Positions 6,701-9,339 of a stretch of 9,339 nucleotides of DNA are shown piece after piece. Position numbers and translations under genes: made by a program. The notes below the pieces were generated by a model. The model worked only from the letters and a program-made list of their open reading frames with translations, searched no databases and was not told the origin of the DNA. Origin of the DNA: an uncultured Clostridia bacterium (GTDB lineage Bacteria; Bacillota; Clostridia; Christensenellales; Aristaeellaceae); contig CAMJXZ010000111.1 in NCBI GenBank assembly GCA_946409855.1, forward strand, positions 1 through 9,339, read 5' to 3'. How positions within the stretch are numbered: the first letter of the stretch is position 1; every line of letters begins with the position of its first letter.

Positions 6701-7144
6701 GTCCGGCTGCTCTTCTTCCGCCGCGGCCGCTTCGTAAAGCCAGGCGTCCTCTTCGGCGGGCGCTTCATCCCCCGTATCCGCCGGCTCAGCCTCGTAGGCC
6801 GGGTAGACCGGTTCCGTGCCGGCCGCCGCCAGATAGGCGTCGATCTCCCCTTGGGAGGCGGCGCGGGTATAATCTCTGGCGATAAAGCCGAAGTCCGCCT
6901 GGTAAAGGACGTAATACCAGCCGTTTTCCGACTCAAGGACCGGCAGCACTGTCCCCTCCGGCAGGGAATAAAGCACCTCCGCCGTGCTGTAGGGCGTTTC
7001 CCGCAGGCTGACGCCGCCGATCGTCGTGACCACATAGCTCTCCGCTACCGGCTCCGCAAAGGCCGGCAGAATGCCGGTCAGGGCGATGAGCAGCGCCAGA
7101 ACCAGCGCATGCAGGCGGATATTCCTCTTGTGAGACTGCATCAT
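3701..7144 (-). CDS. Secreted multi-SH3b / PG_binding_1 cell-wall protein
   Basis: A 1147-residue protein. Residues 1-30 form a signal peptide (basic HKRNIR, hydrophobic core, AFA/E cleavage). About eight bacterial SH3-like (SH3b) units follow near residues 36-92, 200-264, 300-365, 372-438, 463-527, 566-633, 674-743 and 811-878, each with a VNVR/VLVR-type strand and an ending like GYVRGD. Glu/Ala- and Pro/Ala-rich acidic linkers separate several of them (about 117-187, 267-300, 764-810). Residues 919-986 are a PG_binding_1 domain (LRQGSTGESVTQLQQAL, then AVITFQ, then DGIAG). Residues 993-1137 form a C-terminal domain I cannot name, with HADVEP, YAASMYGVPH and FCVHFVNSRVH. SH3b and PG_binding_1 domains bind peptidoglycan, so it is probably wall-attached; an enzymatic role would rest on the last domain. 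The ATG at 7144 has GAGGTG just upstream; the GTG at 7153 lies inside that site. Confidence 0.88.
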   Translation of the reverse strand: MMQSHKRNIRLHALVLALLIALTGILPAFAEPVAESYVVTTIGGVSLRETPYSTAEVLYSLPEGTVLPVLESENGWYYVLYQADFGFIARDYTRAASQGEIDAYLAAAGTEPVYPAYEAEPADTGDEAPAEEDAWLYEAAAAEEEQPDEVILISPDEYTVLETAPQAEEEEPQAAAQADQETEDWVLSTLDVDFEETVDPVIARVNTPQGGTLTLREDKSTKARALVYLPNGTEVYLLDADPTWAMVMYEDVTGYVLADYLEVVTQQAEEELPQAAAEEAPAAEDKPAEPAGEDPAAQEEIVYCVTVKTGGAPLEMKATPSMDGAVAARIPDESELVVLGQDGYFYATIYGGITGYVSMDMVEIDFSLTAKVPYVYVVTDMVNVRLEPQRSANASGHAKQGEVLQMWASPYTNDGYTWYPVIVNGIEGYLRGDTCMMLSRNQLNNYQVRGILPSQTDLEKSGYLMCVFRSVNVRAAAATTARSLGKLEEGDVLRWEDQIEVSGDTWYRVDYHDMTAFVMSQYVKVLTNEEYAMWQTSNLLPEEQTIVQPETAEQTADEAAAPTSNLAYTVKNRVLVRKDPSTMSVAVTRIEKSDTFVTLLGDTRKDDNGKDDWYLIEYGTYNGWVRGDMLHIYTEEELNGIYVENGVAPAGSDETPRTPDIVIPENDDSAPIDVAFTTRDRVYLRSAPNVQAPSVGIVGLEHTYLTVLSDAMLDESGANYAWYQVQYNNVTGYVRGDLIHLMTEDMWKATFGTDYEQESTVLTPQEEEQPVYADDLDDWEAPAAETATPEPAPAAPAAAVPAAPAANETDTAYTLEDSVLVRKSPSMSSTTVIRISGTYIQLMSGPVADSDGAAYTWYLVEYAMQTGYVRSDMLHVLTNEEWDQQFNQQEDYTDYSLDGGVIVPEAEDPESGLAPYVTYSTLRQGSTGESVTQLQQALFEQGYLSAEDVTGEYTTATMQAVITFQMDHSLTADGIAGQMTQSALYGTKSYDATLYPVEKSNWYTGTIQHVWTKGTVAVITDVYTGLSFRARRLGGGYHADVEPLTAADSAVMCQIYGVSSTEDILSNKHWQRRPLWVTVGGHTYAASMYGVPHNYPDGDSIPDNNFSGQFCVHFVNSRVHRTGDVDAYHQQAIQYAYTHAPERKTKK

Positions 7145-7150
7145 AATCAG

Positions 7151-7156
7151 CACCTC
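7151..7156 (-). promoter_or_regulatory. Ribosome binding site that sets the wall protein start
   Basis: GAGGTG on the minus strand pairs fully with the anti-Shine-Dalgarno end of 16S rRNA. GAGG lies 8 nt before the ATG at 7144. The in-frame GTG at 7151-7153 is part of this site, so starting there would leave no ribosome binding site. A second ATG follows directly at 7141. Confidence 0.8.
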
Positions 7157-7238
7157 ATTTTACAAGTTGATCCGAAAGAAATGGCCTTCCGGCGCCGGAT
7201 ACTCCGTTTCCCGCCGATGCCTATACTTCTTCTCCTGC

Positions 7239-7300
7239 ATTATATTACAGCTTTGTTACAAAGTCAATTCATACTTTTTCAAATTGTTAAATTTTTACGA
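7239..7300 (-). promoter_or_regulatory. Strong promoter of the wall protein gene, with UP-like A/T tracts
   Basis: On the minus strand there is TTGACT (7262-7267), exactly 17 bp, then a perfect TATAAT (7239-7244). Directly upstream of the -35 box, 7268-7300 is almost all A/T with phased A- and T-tracts, like an UP element. The spacer contains the palindrome CTTTGT-T-ACAAAG (7251-7263), which touches the -35 box and could be an operator. Transcription should start near 7232, leaving a leader of about 88 nt. This is the best promoter in the window. Confidence 0.87.
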
Positions 7301-7313
7301 ACTTGCTTCATAA

Positions 7314-8129
7314 TTATTTTAATCTTTTTCCATAATACTGCGTCATGATCCGGGCAAACAGCTTTTTGGGCAGGAGACGGTGCAGCAGCACCGCCAGCTT
7401 CTGGTCCGGGCTCGCGATCAGCAGCCGGGCCGGGAGGCGTTTCCTGTTCAGCGCCCGGGCGATTTTCCGGCCCAGCACGTCCGGATCGCTGCCGTTGGTT
7501 TCGTCGTGGTCGATCCGGGCGACGGTCTTTTGGTAATCCTCATAATAGGGGTTTGCCGGGTCGTCCGTGGCGGCATGGCGGCGGTATTTGGCGGAGCCGC
7601 TCCGGTGATCCCCAGGCTCCACCACGCAGACGGAAATGCCGAAGGGGGACGTCTCCATCCGCAGCGCCTCCGCAAACCCTTCGACCGCGTGCTTGCTGGC
7701 GGTATACGCCCCCTGATAAGGCACCGCCAGCAGGCCGTTGACAGAAGAAAACAGCACGATCTTTCCCCCGCCGTTCGCCCGCATCAGGGGCAGCGCCCTT
7801 TTGATCATCAGCGCCTGGCCGTAAAAATTCGTCTCCATGACGTCCCTGAGCTCCGCCGCGGAATAATCCTCACAGGCGCCCAGCACCAGGACGCCGGCGC
7901 AGCAGCACAGAACGTCCGGCGGCCCGTAGAGGGAAAGCGCCTGCTTCACAAAGCGGTCCATGGACGCTTCGTCCCGGACGTCCAGATACAGCCGGTATCC
8001 GTTTTCCGCTTCTCCTTCCTTCTCCCGGTAGGACCTGGCCCCGGCCACCACCGTCATGCCCGCCTGCGTCAGCTGACAGGCCGTATGCAGCCCCAGCCCG
8101 CTGGAAGCGCCGCTCACCCATACGATCAT
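7314..8129 (-). CDS. SDR family NAD(P)-dependent oxidoreductase
   Basis: A 271-residue cytoplasmic Rossmann-fold enzyme of the classical short-chain dehydrogenase/reductase type. Seen in order: the nucleotide-binding GASSGLG (7-13), a basic ARS after strand 2 (31-33) suggesting NADPH, the LDV acidic residue (D50), CAG in place of NAG (77-79), ETNFYG with N101, the SSVNG catalytic serine (S128/129), YTASK with Y142 and K146, and the PGD loop (173-175). The Asn-Ser-Tyr-Lys tetrad is therefore complete. The C-terminus is basic (KKLFARIMTQYYGKRLK) and may lie against a membrane or partner. The substrate is unknown. The ATG at 8129 has GAGGTG (8136-8141) at the right distance; a GTG at 8138 is inside that site. 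No terminator is visible between its stop and the wall protein promoter, so some read-through into that gene is possible. Confidence 0.9.
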   Translation of the reverse strand: MIVWVSGASSGLGLHTACQLTQAGMTVVAGARSYREKEGEAENGYRLYLDVRDEASMDRFVKQALSLYGPPDVLCCCAGVLVLGACEDYSAAELRDVMETNFYGQALMIKRALPLMRANGGGKIVLFSSVNGLLAVPYQGAYTASKHAVEGFAEALRMETSPFGISVCVVEPGDHRSGSAKYRRHAATDDPANPYYEDYQKTVARIDHDETNGSDPDVLGRKIARALNRKRLPARLLIASPDQKLAVLLHRLLPKKLFARIMTQYYGKRLK

Positions 8130-8154
8130 ATCGTTCACCTCGCTGTTTTGCTCT

Positions 8155-8183
8155 TTTCAGTATAGCCGAACCTGTGCTATAAT
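8155..8183 (+). promoter_or_regulatory. Promoter of the rRNA methyltransferase gene
   Basis: A perfect TATAAT (8178-8183) is preceded by TGC (8175-8177), forming an extended -10 element. The -35 region (TTTCAG, 8155-8160, 17-bp spacer) is poor, which fits an extended -10 promoter. Transcription should start near 8190. It overlaps the SDR promoter on the other strand almost completely. Confidence 0.72.
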
Positions 8184-8187
8184 GCAA
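8159..8187 (-). promoter_or_regulatory. Promoter of the SDR gene
   Basis: On the minus strand there is TTGCAT (8182-8187), a 17-bp spacer and TATACT (8159-8164), giving a leader of about 23 nt. Its -35 box shares bases 8182-8183 with the -10 box of the opposite methyltransferase promoter. Confidence 0.7.
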
Positions 8188-8219
8188 GCATGCAGATCCA
8201 AAAAGGAGGGATGATGCGG

Positions 8220-9339
8220 ATGGCATCCTGCACGCTTTACCCCGGCAAGGAAAAACGGGTCCTGGAGGGGCACCCCTGGGTATTCCGCAGCGATATCCGC
8301 AAGGCGGACCAGGACGCCCTGCCCGGCTGCGTGGTCCGCGTGTACGCCGGCAACGGCCGTTTTCTCGGGCAGGCGTTCTACAACCCCAGCTCCCAGATCA
8401 CCCTGCGGTTCCTGACCCACGGCAAAGCACCGGTCGACGGCACTTTTTTCCGGGAGCGCGTCTTCCGGGCGGTGGATTACCGCAGGCTGTTCGCGGATCT
8501 GAAAAGCTGCCGCGTGATTTTCTCCGAGAGCGACGGCCTGCCCGGGCTGATCGCCGACGCCTTCGGGGATGTGGTGTGCGTCCAGTTTTTATGCCTGGGC
8601 ATCGACCGCTTCCGGGAGGATATCCTGGACGCGCTGGAAGAAGCCCTGCGCCCCGCCGCGATCTATGAGCGCAGCGACGCCCCCGTCCGGGAACTGGAGG
8701 GGCTCCCCCAGCAGGCCGGCCTGCTCCGGGGCACCCTGCCCGAACGGGTGGAGATCCTGGAAAACGGGATCCGGTTCCTGGTGGACGTCAAGGAGGGGCA
8801 GAAGACGGGCTATTTCCTGGATCAGAAGGAGAACCGCGCCGCCATCGCCCCCTTCGTCAAGGACAAAGAGGTGCTGGACTGCTTTACGCACACCGGCGCG
8901 TTTGCCCTGCACGCCGCCCATTACGGCGCCAGGGCGGTCACCGCGGTGGACATTTCCGAGTACGCCTGCGCCTGCGCCCGAAAGAACGCGGAGCTCAACG
9001 GCTTTGAGCAGATCGAATTCGTCACGGCCAACGCGTTCGACTACCTGAAGGAACAGTCCCTGAACGGCCCGAGGTTCGACACCGTGATCCTGGACCCGCC
9101 GGCCTTCACCAAGTCCCGTTCCACCATCGCCGCCGCCGCCCGCGGCTACAAGGAAATCAACCTGCGGGGCATCAAGCTGGTGCGGCCGGGCGGGTATCTG
9201 GTCACCTGCTCGTGTTCCCAGCACATGTCCCCGGAAGCCTTCCTGCGCGTCGTCCAGGAAGCCGCGAACGACTGCCATGTCCGCCTGATGCAGGTCGAAT
9301 ACCGCACCCAGGGCCGGGATCACCCGATCCTCCCCGCCG
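8220..9339 (+). CDS. rlmI: Class I SAM-dependent rRNA methyltransferase, RlmI-like (partial at 3' end)
   Basis: The 373 visible residues match the RlmI group, which methylates carbon 5 of a cytosine in 23S rRNA (C1962 in E. coli). An N-terminal PUA RNA-binding domain (about 1-75, MASCTLYPGKEKRVLEGHPW) is followed by a middle region with YERSDAPVRELEGL (149-162) and GQKTGYFLDQKENR (193-206), then a Rossmann methyltransferase domain. That domain has SAM motif I LDCFTHTGAFAL (219-230), acidic VDIS (243-246), motif IV DPPAF (292-296) and TCSCSQH (329-335), whose cysteine is the expected catalytic nucleophile. The frame is still open at the edge after RDHPILPA; the family normally ends 15-25 residues later. 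AGGAGG sits at 8204-8209; ATG at 8220 fits the family start and is 10 nt away, while ATG at 8214 (4 nt away) is a close alternative. The exact target base in this organism is inferred. Confidence 0.92.
   Translation, partial: MASCTLYPGKEKRVLEGHPWVFRSDIRKADQDALPGCVVRVYAGNGRFLGQAFYNPSSQITLRFLTHGKAPVDGTFFRERVFRAVDYRRLFADLKSCRVIFSESDGLPGLIADAFGDVVCVQFLCLGIDRFREDILDALEEALRPAAIYERSDAPVRELEGLPQQAGLLRGTLPERVEILENGIRFLVDVKEGQKTGYFLDQKENRAAIAPFVKDKEVLDCFTHTGAFALHAAHYGARAVTAVDISEYACACARKNAELNGFEQIEFVTANAFDYLKEQSLNGPRFDTVILDPPAFTKSRSTIAAAARGYKEINLRGIKLVRPGGYLVTCSCSQHMSPEAFLRVVQEAANDCHVRLMQVEYRTQGRDHPILPA

Noticed and set aside
3728..7348. A 1206-codon open frame on the plus strand opposite the wall protein gene
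   Set aside because: It mirrors the codon pattern of the minus-strand gene (GC-rich third positions leave few stops). Its translation is low-complexity and His/Gly/Arg-rich, with no domain, and it lacks a promoter and a ribosome binding site.

Overview
The window is GC-rich (roughly 60% by eye), with an AT-rich patch at 7205-7330. It has clear SigA-type promoters and strong Shine-Dalgarno sites of the GGAGG/GAGGTG kind. One secreted protein is built from SH3b and peptidoglycan-binding domains, and another belongs to the Cthe_2159 beta-helix family. Together these point to a Gram-positive member of the class Clostridia (Bacillota), plausibly from gut or rumen. That placement is inference; there is no rRNA gene or other direct marker. 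I see no tRNA, rRNA, CRISPR array, insertion sequence, phage gene or plasmid function, and composition looks even across the genes.

Layout. (1) Positions 1-560, minus strand: a two-gene unit encoding a DUF3237 protein and, 2 nt downstream, the start of an EstA/esterase-D-like hydrolase that runs off the left edge. (2) Positions 561-852: a divergent control region with a good promoter on each strand, each followed by a leader that can fold. (3) Positions 853-2220, plus strand: a MATE-family multidrug/cation antiporter, closed by an intrinsic terminator. (4) Positions 2343-3578, plus strand: a secreted Cthe_2159-type parallel beta-helix protein with a Gly/Arg-rich tail. (5) Positions 3701-7144, minus strand, convergent with it: a 1147-residue secreted protein with about eight SH3b domains, a PG_binding_1 domain and an unnamed C-terminal domain. 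A 13-bp perfect stem between the two genes is its terminator. (6) Positions 7314-8129, minus strand: an SDR-family oxidoreductase. (7) Positions 8220-9339, plus strand, divergent from it: an RlmI-type rRNA (cytosine-C5) methyltransferase, cut by the right edge about 20 residues before its expected end.

How the parts may work together. The two large secreted proteins are neighbours and both look suited to the cell envelope: one has wall-binding modules, the other a carbohydrate-binding beta-helix fold. The wall protein has the best promoter in the window, near-consensus with A/T tracts upstream, so it is probably well expressed. The MATE pump, the SDR, the DUF3237/esterase pair and the rRNA methyltransferase look like ordinary chromosomal genes with no evident shared pathway. 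I do not see a clearly new multi-gene system. The items most worth a second look are the unnamed C-terminal domain of the SH3b protein with its Cys/His/Asp residues, the palindrome inside that gene's promoter spacer, the overlapping divergent promoters near 8170, the foldable leaders on both sides of 561-852, and an SDR whose NNAG-type motif reads CCCAG.
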